Assembly: GCA_025370055.1 (NCBI GenBank)
Contig: CP073041.1
Span: 2,604,001 to 2,668,000 of the forward strand
From: Woronichinia naegeliana WA131
Lineage (GTDB): Bacteria; Cyanobacteriota; Cyanobacteriia; Cyanobacteriales; Microcystaceae
Length of the DNA: 64,000 nucleotides
Reading direction: 5' to 3'
Position 1 is the stretch's first letter. The number at the start of each line of letters is the position of its first letter. Below are positions 1 to 6,981 of the stretch, one piece after another. The translations under genes were made by a program, and so were the position numbers. Below the pieces are notes generated by a model. The model made no database searches, was not told the origin of the DNA, and saw only the letters and a list, made by a program, of their open reading frames with translations.

Positions 1-207
1 CCTCTTCAACTTCAGGTGTTAAAAGCAGCCGCCTCTCAAAAACTTCCCCCTATTTTGACTGTTGCTTGGGCTGTCGAGTCTGTTGCTTTTCTTGGTGGTT
101 ATCTTGAACATCGTCGTAAAACTCCTCTCGGTATCCAAGTCCTTTGGCGCGGTTGGTTGAAGTTGCATGACCTTTGCCAAGGCTGGCAGCTTGCAATCCG
201 CACTTAA
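1..207 (+). CDS. IS4-family transposase, C-terminal fragment
   Basis: The frame is open from the first base of the window and stops at 205-207, so the 5' part lies outside. The visible 68 residues resemble the C-terminal end of Tn5/IS4-type DDE transposases: a stretch about screening 'LGGYLEHRRKTPLG' followed by 'LWRGWLKLHDLCQGW', which in this family is the helical tail after the catalytic glutamate. No terminal repeat could be recognised downstream. It probably marks one more insertion sequence at the edge of the toxin-antitoxin region; whether the rest of the gene is intact cannot be seen. Confidence 0.7.
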   Translation, partial: PLQLQVLKAAASQKLPPILTVAWAVESVAFLGGYLEHRRKTPLGIQVLWRGWLKLHDLCQGWQLAIRT

Positions 208-641
208 CGGGAAAAGTCAGGAAGATGGAGGGGATAAGGATGTCAAGATCTGGTTTTAGGAAAATAGTACAAAATCGTTTATCTTCACGGTAAGGGACGA
301 TCGCTTTTTTCTTAATCAGGGGAGGAGCAATCGCTGTTTATCTTCACAGTAAGGGGTGATCGCTTTTTTCTTGACATTAAGGGGCGATCACTTTCATAAA
401 CCTCATCGTCTGTGCTAACCAATTCTAGTGAGATTTTAGGTTTCCCTTTGTCAACCAAACCAACAGATCGGCGATCAAACTAGAAGTGAAGGACGGTTTT
501 CCGAGGAAGATTGTTGTTGGTTGATTGCGGAAAAGTTGAGGAAGAAGGGAATTTTTGATTGAGGTGGGGAGGGTTAATGGGGAGATGAGGGGAAAAGCTC
601 TCATTTTTACAATAAATTAACAGTTAATTTTTTCCGTTATT
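208..641. other. Intergenic stretch with degenerate HIP1 repeats and a toxin-tail relic
   Basis: No intact gene is visible. Three copies of a short motif (cgatcgcttttttctt-like) lie at about 298-385. On the minus strand, about 394-456, the sequence can be read as VDKGKPKISLELVSTDDEVY, which resembles the C-terminal end of the RelE-type toxin encoded at 3645-3926 (ending ...GTHDEVY). It is therefore read as the leftover 3' end of a lost toxin gene. The remainder (about 460-640) shows nothing recognisable. Confidence 0.45.
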
Positions 642-891
642 TTATTCTCCATAATGCGTTTTTGCACGGTGAATATAGATCAATTTTTGTTCATCATCAA
701 CTGTGTAAACAATACGATCTTTATAAACGGATAGAGAAGAAGCCAGCAAGGTCTCCAGTCAATTTTTTACCAATATAAGGATTTGTGATAAGCGTATCTT
801 GGATGATTTTTTTGAGTTTTTGCTTTAGTTTAGGTGTAAGTTTTGAAATATCTTTTTTGACCTCTTTGGTAAAGCGAACGTCATAAATCAT
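642..891 (-). pseudogene. ParE/RelE-type toxin, frameshifted
   Basis: The ATG at 889-891 overlaps the antitoxin stop (TGATG), the usual layout of Phd/ParE-RelE operons. The frame reads MIYDVRFTKEVKKDISKL and ends early after '...GKKLTGDLAGFF'. One extra base near 730 shifts the rest, which reads SLSVYKDRIVYTVDDEQK then IYIHRAKTHYGE in the next frame. The typical RelE/ParE elements are all there: the 'KDRIVY' strand and the 'HRAKTHY' C-terminal motif. The whole interval is 250 bases, 3n+1, which fits a single-base insertion. As it stands the toxin would be truncated at about two thirds of its length and is probably inactive, leaving the antitoxin as an orphan. Confidence 0.7.
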
Positions 892-1151
892 CAATCAATG
901 TCTCCCAACACTTCATCTAAAGAGTAGGTTTCATTATTAATTATTTGTTGTAGGGATCTTTCTAGACTTTCTCTAAATCCAGGAATTGAAAGTAATTCTA
1001 AGGTTTCTTGTAAGCTCTCATAGTTTTTTTGTGAGATCAAAACAGCCGAACTATCAGCAATCTCTATTTGATAGGATTTATTTTCTTCTGTGACTAATTT
1101 AACTAGGTTCATTAAATCTTCTTGGGCGGCAGTAACGGTTAGTTTTTCCAT
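891..1151 (-). CDS. Phd/YefM-family antitoxin
   Basis: An 86-residue protein starting MEKLTVTAAQEDLMNLVKLV, with the typical N-terminal DNA-binding fold of Phd/YefM antitoxins (T-A-x-x-L/D-M-x-x-L) and the 'AVLISQKNYESLQETLELL' helix followed by an acidic C-terminal tail that would wrap the toxin. It is the first gene of an operon with the frameshifted toxin at 642-891; the stop codon overlaps the toxin start by one base. Such proteins neutralise the cognate RNase or gyrase toxin and repress their own promoter. Because its partner appears broken, the gene may survive as an anti-addiction orphan or simply as a recent remnant. Confidence 0.8.
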   Translation of the reverse strand: MEKLTVTAAQEDLMNLVKLVTEENKSYQIEIADSSAVLISQKNYESLQETLELLSIPGFRESLERSLQQIINNETYSLDEVLGDID

Positions 1152-1358
1152 TTTGTTGGTTTCCTCTTTTTGTTTTTAGCGTAGCAAATTATAGATACCT
1201 TTTTTGGGGAGTGGGAGGCGATCGCACTGTGAATGGGTTAAAGGGGTGATCGCTTGATTTAGCCACTCGTTAGTTGTAGTAACCTACGCTTTTTCCTTCT
1301 GGAATCGCTAAAAGCCATTTATAATAGTGTTTTGATCTGGCTAATTTATAATAAGCCT

Positions 1359-1565
1359 ATGCCAAGGAAAATTAGAGAGTTAAGATCCGCGCTCTCAAAA
1401 GCGGGATTTCAGGTTATTAGAACTAAGGGAAGCCATCAAAGGTGAGTTCATCCACTTTTACCAGAGTTCCCGATCACGATCGCGGGGCAAGATGGGGATG
1501 ATGCGAAAGCGTATCTTGAGAAACTGGTAAAGACTGCGTTAAATACGCTAAAGGAGAGAGAATGA
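1359..1565 (+). pseudogene. hicA: hicA mRNA-interferase toxin with in-frame TGA
   Basis: The frame runs MPRKIRELRSALSKAGFQVI then RTKGSHQR, a TGA at 1443-1445, then VHPLLPEFPITIAGQDGDDA and on to a stop at 1563-1565. This is a HicA-type double-stranded-RNA-binding-like toxin, with its catalytic histidine in 'KGSH'. The stop replaces a tryptophan: a second copy at 26936 has TGG at the same codon. Otherwise the 68-codon frame is uninterrupted. The gene overlaps the start of hicB. A one-base change has probably inactivated it, unless UGA readthrough occurs. Confidence 0.75.
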
Positions 1566-1789
1566 TGAATTATAAATACCGCGTTAATGTTGTCTGGTCT
1601 GATGAAGATGATTGCTATTTGGTGGAGTTACCTGAATTTAGCCACCCACTACAGCAATATTTTACCCATGGCGACACCTATGAAGAAGCGATCGCAAATG
1701 CTCAGGAGGTATTGGAATTACTGATTGAGGATTATGAGGCGACGGGTAAGCTTTTGCCTGTTCCCCAAACAGTTCAGACTGTATCGTGA
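1562..1789 (+). CDS. hicB: HicB-family antitoxin
   Basis: A 75-residue HicB-like protein: 'YRVNVVWSDEDDCYLVELPEF' is the partly degraded RNase-H-like fold typical of HicB, followed by 'GDTYEEAIANAQEVLELLI' and a short tail without an obvious added helix-turn-helix domain. Two ATGs in tandem (1562 and 1565) could be the start; both overlap the hicA stop. HicB binds and blocks the HicA toxin encoded just upstream. Since hicA carries a premature stop here, this copy is likely an orphan antitoxin. Confidence 0.8.
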   Translation: MMNYKYRVNVVWSDEDDCYLVELPEFSHPLQQYFTHGDTYEEAIANAQEVLELLIEDYEATGKLLPVPQTVQTVS

Positions 1790-1854
1790 TTTTCATGAAT
1801 ACTTTGCATTTTATTTTCTGATTAGCAGTTTTCTAGAGAGGGTTGAGGGGGAGG

Positions 1855-1915
1855 CGATCATATTAACTCAAAATGATCGCATTGTATAAAAACAGAATTG
1901 GAACTGCGATCGCCT
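1855..1915. repeat. HIP1-linked dispersed repeat unit
   Basis: One or two copies of the unit 'GATCGCxTTxTATAAAAACAGAATTGGAACxGCGATCGC' found in many spacers of the window (see the repeat finding). It lies between hicB and the next antitoxin gene. Confidence 0.55.
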
Positions 1916-2045
1916 AATCAAAAATGATGGCCTTGGTTAAAAATCGAGTTATGATAGAGTGTAAATAGTTGCGTTTCTTAAATCAAGAGAGAAGAGAGGC
2001 GATCCCCTATTATAATCGGCTAATAAGACAAGAAAGTTAAGGAAA

Positions 2046-2255
2046 ATGAGTCAAGTCAGTATTCAATATTTATCTGATGAAAGTGGCGAAACGATCGCTG
2101 CTGTTGTTCCTATTGGCCTGTGGCGCGAGATTGAGTCTGAACGAGAAACGGCTTATTTGTTAAGCAGTGACGTAATGAGGGAAAGACTTTTGTCAGCGAA
2201 AAGTCGTCAGGGGGGGATGAAGTTGGAGGAAGTCTGTGAAAAACTTGGAATTTGA
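2046..2255 (+). CDS. Antitoxin of a YoeB/Txe-type pair
   Basis: A 69-residue small protein (MSQVSIQYLSDESGETIAAV...), very similar to the protein at 17018-17227 (differences at only a few positions). The 3' end overlaps, in another frame, the GTG start of a YoeB/Txe-like toxin, which is the usual antitoxin-toxin order. The N-terminal strand-rich part with 'AAVVPIGLWREIESERETAYLLSS' resembles Phd/YefM-like or related antitoxins; the C-terminal 'GGMKLEEVCEKLGI' may act as the toxin-binding tail. The toxin partner is split by a MITE (2280-2392). The exact family cannot be settled by eye. Confidence 0.65.
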   Translation: MSQVSIQYLSDESGETIAAVVPIGLWREIESERETAYLLSSDVMRERLLSAKSRQGGMKLEEVCEKLGI

Positions 2256-2614
2256 TCGGTTGGCTTTTGAAGACTTGGCGGCGTTGCTGACTTGAGGTAT
2301 GAATCTCTAAAGATGCAATTTTTAAAACATTGACTCACACTGGTTTCTAGATGTATGCAAAATTCTATTTCATACCCTGATTAAGCAACGCCGACTTGGC
2401 TTGGTGGGTTGAGTATGACCGCAAGCAGGCTTTAAAAATTATTAAGCTGATTCAGGAAGTTCAACGCGATCCTTTTCAAGGAATTGGTAAGCCTGAAAAG
2501 TTAAAGCATGATTTATCGGGTTGTTGGTCGAGAAGAATTGATAAGGAACATCGTTTAGTTTATGAGGTTTTAGAGGATAAAATTAGGATTCTTTCTTGTC
2601 GATTTCATTACTAA
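2236..2614 (+). pseudogene. YoeB/Txe toxin split by a MITE
   Basis: The reading frame starts at GTG 2236 (KNLEFDRLAFEDLA) and resumes after the insertion at 2396 with WWVEYDRKQALKIIKLIQEV ... GIGKPEKLKHDLSGCWSRRI then DKEHRLVYEV...CRFHY. These are the hallmark motifs of YoeB/Txe endoribonucleases: 'F.....DL.WW', 'PFQGIGKPE.LK..L.G.WSRRI...HRLVY' and the C-terminal '...FHY' with catalytic His/Tyr. Removing 2280-2392 plus one 8-bp target copy restores one continuous frame. The paralogue at 17208 lacks the insertion and shows the empty site. The toxin is probably inactive here. Confidence 0.8.
2280..2392. mobile_element. 113-bp MITE inserted in the YoeB-type gene
   Basis: The insert begins GGCGTTGCTGA and ends TTAAGCAACGCC, giving inverted terminal repeats GGCGTTGCT/AGCAACGCC. 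It is flanked by an 8-bp direct repeat GACTTGGC (2272-2279 and 2393-2400). The homologous gene at 17208 carries GACTTGGC once, with no insert, so the boundaries are directly supported. The element is too short to code for anything and would depend on a transposase supplied from elsewhere; the parent IS is not in the window. Confidence 0.85.
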
Positions 2615-2683
2615 TTCAATGTTCTTACGGAAATGGTGATCGCATTTTATAAATACAGAATTTGTAACGGTGATCGCGTTTAT

Positions 2684-2741
2684 AAACTTCATCGTTCGTG
2701 CGAAACAATTCTAGTAGAATGTGGGGTTTCTCTTTGTCAAC
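2684..2741 (-). pseudogene. Relic of a RelE-type toxin 3' end
   Basis: On the minus strand the bases read VDKEKPHILLELFRTNDEVY, homologous to the relic at 394-456 and to the tail of the intact toxin at 3645-3926. It lies within HIP1-rich spacer sequence just before the DUF433 gene. Only the last 20 or so codons remain. Confidence 0.4.
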
Positions 2742-2805
2742 CTAACCTACAGATCGGAGATCGCGCTAAAATAAAGAATAAGAATTCAAATTATACTCAA
2801 AGCCA

Positions 2806-3099
2806 ATGGCTATCGATAGCACCAGATTAATTATCAGTTCTTCTGATATTCGACAGGGCAAACCCCGCATTGCTGGAACTAGTATAACGGTTCATCGTAT
2901 TGCGATTTGGTATAAGTTGGGATACAGTGCGGAGGAAATTGTCGATCAATATTCCCATCTCAATTTAGCTCAAGTTTATGCGGCGTTAGCCTATTATCAC
3001 TCGCACCAATCTATTATTGATGCTGAAATTGCGGCTGATGAGCAACAAGAGAAACGCCTTGAAGCAGAATATTTACAAACTCAGAAAGTTCCATTATGA
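2806..3099 (+). CDS. DUF433 antitoxin-like protein
   Basis: A 97-residue DUF433 protein. The signature is visible: 'RIIxSxDIRQGKPRIAGTSITVHRIAIWYKLGYSAEEIVDQYSHLNLAQVYAALAYYHSHQSIIDAEIA' style wording, i.e. the GKPRI-G-T-x-V motif followed by a helix-turn-helix-like segment with 'Y.HL...QVYAAL.YY' and a basic/acidic tail. DUF433 proteins are the DNA-binding antitoxin halves of pairs whose second gene is a DUF5615 PIN-like protein, exactly as here: the stop overlaps the start of the next gene (ATGA at 3096-3099). It likely binds the toxin and represses the operon. Confidence 0.85.
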   Translation: MAIDSTRLIISSSDIRQGKPRIAGTSITVHRIAIWYKLGYSAEEIVDQYSHLNLAQVYAALAYYHSHQSIIDAEIAADEQQEKRLEAEYLQTQKVPL

Positions 3100-3455
3100 A
3101 AATTCGTCTTTATTTAGATGAGGATGCAATGGCTGAAGATTTGGTCAGGGCGTTACTGAGTCGTGGGGTTGATTTAACAACAGCTAATTTGGAGGGGATG
3201 ATTGAACGGGATGATCGGGAGCATCTTGATTATGCGATAAGTCAGGGTAGGGTTTTATATTCTTACAATGTCGGTGATTATCTTGCTCTTCATCGTCAGT
3301 ATTTACAGGAAAATAAATTTCATCAGGGAATTATTTTAACCCAACAACAAAAATATAGTATTGGTGAGCAAATGCGGCGAATTTTAAGATTGATTGGTGC
3401 TTTGTCTGCTGAAGAAATGGAGAATAGACTTGAGTTTTTGAGCGTTTGGAGCTAA
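3096..3455 (+). CDS. DUF5615 PIN-like toxin
   Basis: A 119-residue protein beginning MKIRLYLDEDAMAEDLVRAL. The N-terminal 'LDED' with 'LLSRGVDLTTANLEGMIERDDREHLDYA' and the later 'SYNVGDYLALH' match the PIN-like DUF5615 family (also called Mut7-C-like), whose acidic residues near D8, E9 and D40 would hold a metal for RNA cleavage. It overlaps the DUF433 gene by four bases, indicating translational coupling. The pair is intact and is one of the few complete modules in the 0-5 kb cluster. Confidence 0.8.
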   Translation: MKIRLYLDEDAMAEDLVRALLSRGVDLTTANLEGMIERDDREHLDYAISQGRVLYSYNVGDYLALHRQYLQENKFHQGIILTQQQKYSIGEQMRRILRLIGALSAEEMENRLEFLSVWS

Positions 3456-3571
3456 ATAATTATGATTTTTCTATGGCGATCGCTTACAAAAACAATCATT
3501 TTTGACTTTTGCCTTCCTCAACGATTTGCATGAATGGGTATGATCGCACTTTTAGGTTTAGATTGTGGGGC

Positions 3572-3645
3572 GATCGCATTTTATAAAACCCAAATAGGAA
3601 CCGTGATCGCTTTTTATAAAAACACAAGAGGAACGGCGATCGCTT
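3572..3645. repeat. Two HIP1-linked repeat units in tandem
   Basis: Two adjacent units of the form GCGATCGCxTTTTATAAAA followed by an A-rich arm, xAxxGGAACxG and another GATCGC. The second copy runs directly into the stop codon of the minus-strand toxin gene at 3645. Confidence 0.6.
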
Positions 3646-3926
3646 TAATAAACTTCATCGTGTGTGCCAACAGATTCTAAAAGAATTGCTTGTTTGTTTT
3701 CATGCTCAACAAATTTAAAGATAATCCTAAGATCGTAACCTGCACTGCAAGCATAGGATTCTTTCAGTTCTCCTTTTAATTTATGGCTTCTTAGTCTAGG
3801 GTGAAAAGGATTAAGTTGTAATAATTCTAAGGTGTCTTGAATATTTTGAGCTAAAAAAGGTTGTTTTTTGACGATTTTACGAGCGTTTCTAATAAAAATA
3901 TTTGAACGCAATAAAACAAAACTCAC
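3645..3926 (-). CDS. RelE-like toxin
   Basis: About 93 residues from a GTG at 3926 (VSFVLLRSNIFIRNARKIVK...). This start is chosen because it overlaps the antitoxin stop as GTGA; longer starts would lie deep inside the antitoxin gene. The sequence shows the RelE-superfamily pattern 'F.R..RK..KK.P.LA..I...L..L..NPFHPRLRSHKLKGELKESYACSAGYDLRIIFKF' and the final 'ILLESVGTHDEVY'. This subgroup (YafQ/RelE-like mRNA interferases of cyanobacteria) cleaves mRNA on the ribosome. It is encoded downstream of its antitoxin (3923-4135) on the minus strand. Confidence 0.8.
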   Translation of the reverse strand: MSFVLLRSNIFIRNARKIVKKQPFLAQNIQDTLELLQLNPFHPRLRSHKLKGELKESYACSAGYDLRIIFKFVEHENKQAILLESVGTHDEVY

Positions 3927-4135
3927 GCAAGAATTTCCTCCATAATTTGTTGAGGGGTAGCGGGTTGACATTGACCCTGGGCATATTCTTGTTGGGCTTC
4001 GTAAACGTCTTTAACTAATTCTGTTCTTTTTTGGTCTCGCAGGCGATTTTTCAAAATGTGAATAAGGTTTTCTTGATCTTCTAGGGGAAGTTGTTCTGTT
4101 GCGTCTAATATTTCTGCAAAAGTTGCTTTGGTCAT
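3923..4135 (-). CDS. Antitoxin partner of the RelE-like toxin
   Basis: A 70-residue acidic/helical protein starting MTKATFAEILDATEQLPLED and ending 'TPQQIMEEILA'. The 'E.L..LPLEDQE.LI.IL..RL' pattern is common to small cyanobacterial antitoxins of RelE-type pairs; the C-terminal half is rich in Q/E and probably wraps the toxin. It overlaps the toxin start by four bases. No clear DNA-binding motif can be named by eye, so the family assignment rests mainly on position. Confidence 0.65.
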   Translation of the reverse strand: MTKATFAEILDATEQLPLEDQENLIHILKNRLRDQKRTELVKDVYEAQQEYAQGQCQPATPQQIMEEILA

Positions 4136-4263
4136 TGTTTTAGCTACTTAGGGTAGTTTTACGCCTAAATTGTAGCAGTTATTGGGTTGGCAGATGTCAT
4201 ATTGTGGATAATTGAACTTTATTTTCTAAATTTAAAAAGAGTATTTAACCTCTTTTAAATGAA

Positions 4264-4475
4264 AGGAGTGATCGCATATTATAAAAATAGAATTAGAATT
4301 AGAATGGCGATCAGATTTTATAAAAAGAGAATAGGGATGGCGATCGCACTAATCTAAAATGATCGCTTTTTATGCAAATAGAATTTAGAACGGTGATCGC
4401 TTTCTATAACAATAGAATGGAAATGGCGATCGCACTTTTATCCCAAGAATTTTGAGTAAGAGATCGCACTTCTAT
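4264..4475. repeat. Ladder of about five HIP1-linked repeat units
   Basis: Between 4136 and 4523 there is no gene. The middle of the gap is built from successive units containing GATCGC(A/T)TTTTATAAAAATAGAAT followed by a purine-rich arm and (C/T)GGCGATCGC, with variable decay. Units are roughly 35-45 bp apart. The flanks (4136-4263, 4476-4523) show nothing further. Confidence 0.65.
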
Positions 4476-4523
4476 CCTAAAAGTTTTTGTCGGACGATTT
4501 TGAAGTCATTTTAGCCATCAAAC

Positions 4524-4922
4524 CTACCAGAAAATGGGAACTAATCCAGACGTAGTAATATTTTGATCGCAAGTTAATAAAGTTACGATTTCTCCTTGAT
4601 GTGCCAAGATTAGCACAGTTGAAACAATTTGTCGGTCGTGCATTTCAGTAATGGCAGATAGACTGAGACTCTCTTGAATGATAGCTTTATCTAGAGGATA
4701 TATGAATAATCGAAGATCAGCATTTACTGCATTTAGTAATGCTACAACTGAAGGAATCGACGTTCTACCTCGCTCAACAATCCAAGCCGCTTCTGCTAAG
4801 GCTATGGCTGGCAAAATTAATTGACTGGTCGGGTCAGAAAGAACATTTTTGGCATTTTCTCCTAAGCGAGAATTACCTTCCAAAAACCAGATTAAGGCGT
4901 GGGTATCAACAACATATTTCAT
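4524..4922 (-). CDS. VapC-type PIN-domain toxin
   Basis: A 132-residue PIN protein: MKYVVDTHALIWFLEGNSRL carries the first acidic residue (D6 in VVDTHAL.W), 'AIALAEAAWIVERG' the conserved glutamate, and 'EMHDRQIVSTVLILA' the third acidic position, followed by 'LLTCDQNI'. These form the Mg-dependent RNase site of VapC toxins. It is the second gene of a minus-strand pair with the small gene at 4927-5160, 4 bp upstream. The module looks complete. Confidence 0.85.
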   Translation of the reverse strand: MKYVVDTHALIWFLEGNSRLGENAKNVLSDPTSQLILPAIALAEAAWIVERGRTSIPSVVALLNAVNADLRLFIYPLDKAIIQESLSLSAITEMHDRQIVSTVLILAHQGEIVTLLTCDQNITTSGLVPIFW

Positions 4923-4926
4923 CAGG

Positions 4927-5160
4927 CTATGACCAATCTAAATTGTCATCTGAATCGCCGTGAAATTCTGAACTAAATAAATCATTCTCGGTAGATTGAT
5001 TCGCACCTCCGAACATTCCAAAATACATCAACTGTTGAGTTTTAAGGTCGGGTTCAGTTGTCAAAAATGTGACAATGACAGGACTTTCTTTGATCCGATT
5101 AGGACTTTCTAAGAGTTCAATTTGTCCCTGTTTATAAATCCCTTTTACTGACTGTAACAT
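4927..5160 (-). CDS. Antitoxin partner of the PIN toxin
   Basis: About 77 residues from ATG 5160 (MLQSVKGIYKQGQIELLESP); a further in-frame start six codons upstream is possible but the VapB-like/DUF104-like opening 'M.SVKGIYK.GQIELLE.P' favours this one. The N-terminal half resembles the small swapped-hairpin DNA-binding domain of such antitoxins ('V.GIYK.GQI.LLE....KES.VIVTFL'); the C-terminal acidic tail (DLFSSEFHGDSDDNLDW) would bind the toxin. It ends 4 bp before the PIN gene. Confidence 0.7.
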   Translation of the reverse strand: MLQSVKGIYKQGQIELLESPNRIKESPVIVTFLTTEPDLKTQQLMYFGMFGGANQSTENDLFSSEFHGDSDDNLDWS

Positions 5161-5239
5161 AGTCTTGGCTTTCCTCATCGCTAGTTGTTAATATTTTAAC
5201 CTTTATTAGTTATTTTAGTTAGAGGTGAGAAGTCATCAC

Positions 5240-5357
5240 GGAAATGCGATCGCAGATTCAAGCTTTATCTCTCCCTCAACTGGAGGCTTTAGGTGAGGCA
5301 TTGTTAGATTTTACGAAACCCGACGATTTACATGAATGGATACGATCGCACTCTTAG
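5240..5357 (+). pseudogene. 3' remnant of an Rpn-family gene
   Basis: Reads EMRSQIQALSLPQLEALGEA then LLDFTKPDDLHEWIRSHS and a stop at 5355-5357: this is the DUF4351-type C-terminal end of the Rpn proteins that follow. Upstream of 5240 the homology is lost. It is therefore unit zero of the tandem array (full copies at 5506, 9832 and 16097). Confidence 0.75.
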
Positions 5358-5505
5358 ACTTGGATCGTGGGGCGATCGCTTTTTATAAAATACAAAATTG
5401 GAATGGCGATCGCTTTTTTATAAAATTACAATTAGAACGGCGATCGCATTTCTGTTAGGCCCCATTTGGTAGCAAAGCTCGGTCATTAATGATACAGTTT
5501 TTTTA
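5358..5505. repeat. Array spacer with HIP1 units and an empty IS4 target site
   Basis: Two HIP1-linked units (5370-5447) followed by ATTTCTGTT (5448-5456) and the sequence 'aggccccatttggtagcaaa'. The same spacer occurs after the first and second full Rpn genes, but there it is split by IS4-type elements exactly at ATTTCTGTT. Here the site is empty and shows the pre-insertion state. Confidence 0.7.
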
Positions 5506-6318
5506 ATGTTCGATAACACTTGTAAATTCCTCGCTGAGAGCTTTTCTGAAGATTTTGCTTCCTGGTTACTGGGTACACCTGTAGCCATGACCCGACTCAG
5601 CCCGTCTGAACTGTCCCTTGAGCCGATTCGAGCGGATGCTTTGATTTTGCTGAATTCTGATAATTTTGTCCTTCATCTTGAGTTTCAGACCGAACCAGAC
5701 CCCACAATGGGCTTCAGAATGGCAGATTACCGTCTGAGAGTTTTTCGGCGTTTTCCAACAAAACAAATGCGCCAAGTGGTCATTTATCTGACCCGTTCAA
5801 AATCGGAATTAGTTTATCAAAACCTGTTTGAGATTCCTGGCACTCGTCATGAATTTGAGGTCATTCGGTTGTGGGAACAATCCACTCAACCATTTCTGAA
5901 AGCGACAGGATTGTTACCTTTAGCTGTACTGACACAAACTTCGGATGCTGCTCAAACGTTGCGTCAGGTGGCCGCAAGAATTGAGGCGATTCCAGAATTA
6001 AGGGTGCAGAGTAATGTGGCTGCGTCCACAGGGATTCTGGCAGGGCTATTATTGAAGAGGGACTTCATCAATCAGATTTTACGGAGAGACATTATGCAAC
6101 AGTCTGTAATTTATCAAGATATTCTCCAAGAAGGGGAAGAAAGAGGTGAACGATCGCTCGTCCTGCGCCAACTTACACGACGGATTGGTGAAGTGTCCCC
6201 AGAAAGGCGATCGCAGATTCAAGCCTTATCTCTCCCTCAACTGGAGGCTTTGGGTGAGGCATTGTTGGATTTTACGAAACCCGAAGATTTGCATGAATGG
6301 ATACGATCGCACTCTTAG
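5506..6318 (+). CDS. Rpn-family PD-(D/E)XK nuclease-like protein, copy 1
   Basis: A 270-residue protein of the Rpn/PDDEXK 'putative transposase, YhgA-like' family with a DUF4351 C-terminal domain. The nuclease core is at residues 40-85: D44 in 'IRADALILL' and E59-x-Q61 in 'HLEFQTEPDP', then 'MADYRLRVFRRFP'. Residues 205-270 hold the DUF4351 region (LVLRQLTRRIGEVS...ALSLPQLEALGEALLDFTKP). E. coli Rpn proteins promote RecA-independent recombination through DNA cleavage; the role in cyanobacteria is not established. Copies 2 and 3 lie at 9832 and 16097, over 90 percent alike by eye, so the array arose by recent tandem duplication. Confidence 0.85.
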   Translation: MFDNTCKFLAESFSEDFASWLLGTPVAMTRLSPSELSLEPIRADALILLNSDNFVLHLEFQTEPDPTMGFRMADYRLRVFRRFPTKQMRQVVIYLTRSKSELVYQNLFEIPGTRHEFEVIRLWEQSTQPFLKATGLLPLAVLTQTSDAAQTLRQVAARIEAIPELRVQSNVAASTGILAGLLLKRDFINQILRRDIMQQSVIYQDILQEGEERGERSLVLRQLTRRIGEVSPERRSQIQALSLPQLEALGEALLDFTKPEDLHEWIRSHS

Positions 6319-6415
6319 ACTTGGATCGTGGGGCGATCGCATTTTATAAAAAAATAATAGAAACAGTGATCGCTTTTGAGAAAAACAAAATTAGAACGGC
6401 GATCGCATTTCTGTT
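6319..6415. repeat. Array spacer, HIP1 units plus left IS4 target copy
   Basis: HIP1-linked units at about 6330-6406 followed by the 9-bp target ATTTCTGTT (6407-6415), the left duplication of the IS4-type copy A. Confidence 0.6.
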
Positions 6416-6981
6416 CATCCGTGTCAACTTAAAGGAATGGGTTCCCAAATTTGTTGATTGAGAGCGGCCTTTTCTCGATGTCGCTTTCTCTCAGCTTTGA
6501 CCAAACCAAATAACTTAGCACGTTCAGCCAGATAGGTTACTGTATCAGGCTTTTCTCCTCTAGCAATAGCCTTCGCTACATAGTATAGACTCCGAAACAC
6601 CATCTCTACTGAGATTTTTTCTTTCGGTTGATTTAGAGCAATCGCCACTTCCCCTACCAATTGATTTAAGACCGTATAGAAAATCAAAGTGCAAATAATC
6701 TGGATTTGGACACCATTCTTATTCCCTACCCATAAATAGGCTAGTCCTAAAAGTCTTTTCGTTAATAAAAAGGCTTCTTCGATTGTCCATCGTCTTCGAT
6801 ATAAATCACAGACCTCTTCGGCGGACAGTTGTTCGGGAGACAACACATTTGTTAAATAGGGCTTGCTGAAAAAAGCTGAAACCTTTACGGAGAAAAATAG
6901 TAGGCGAATTAAGAACCGCTAGAATGCACGAAAATAGGGTAGAATGCCTCAAAACCATTGCATTAAGAAGAGAGAAAGCAG

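Noticed and set aside
2633-2830. Open frame of 65 codons on the plus strand
   Set aside because: It consists of HIP1-linked repeat sequence and the reverse of a toxin-tail relic; no protein character.
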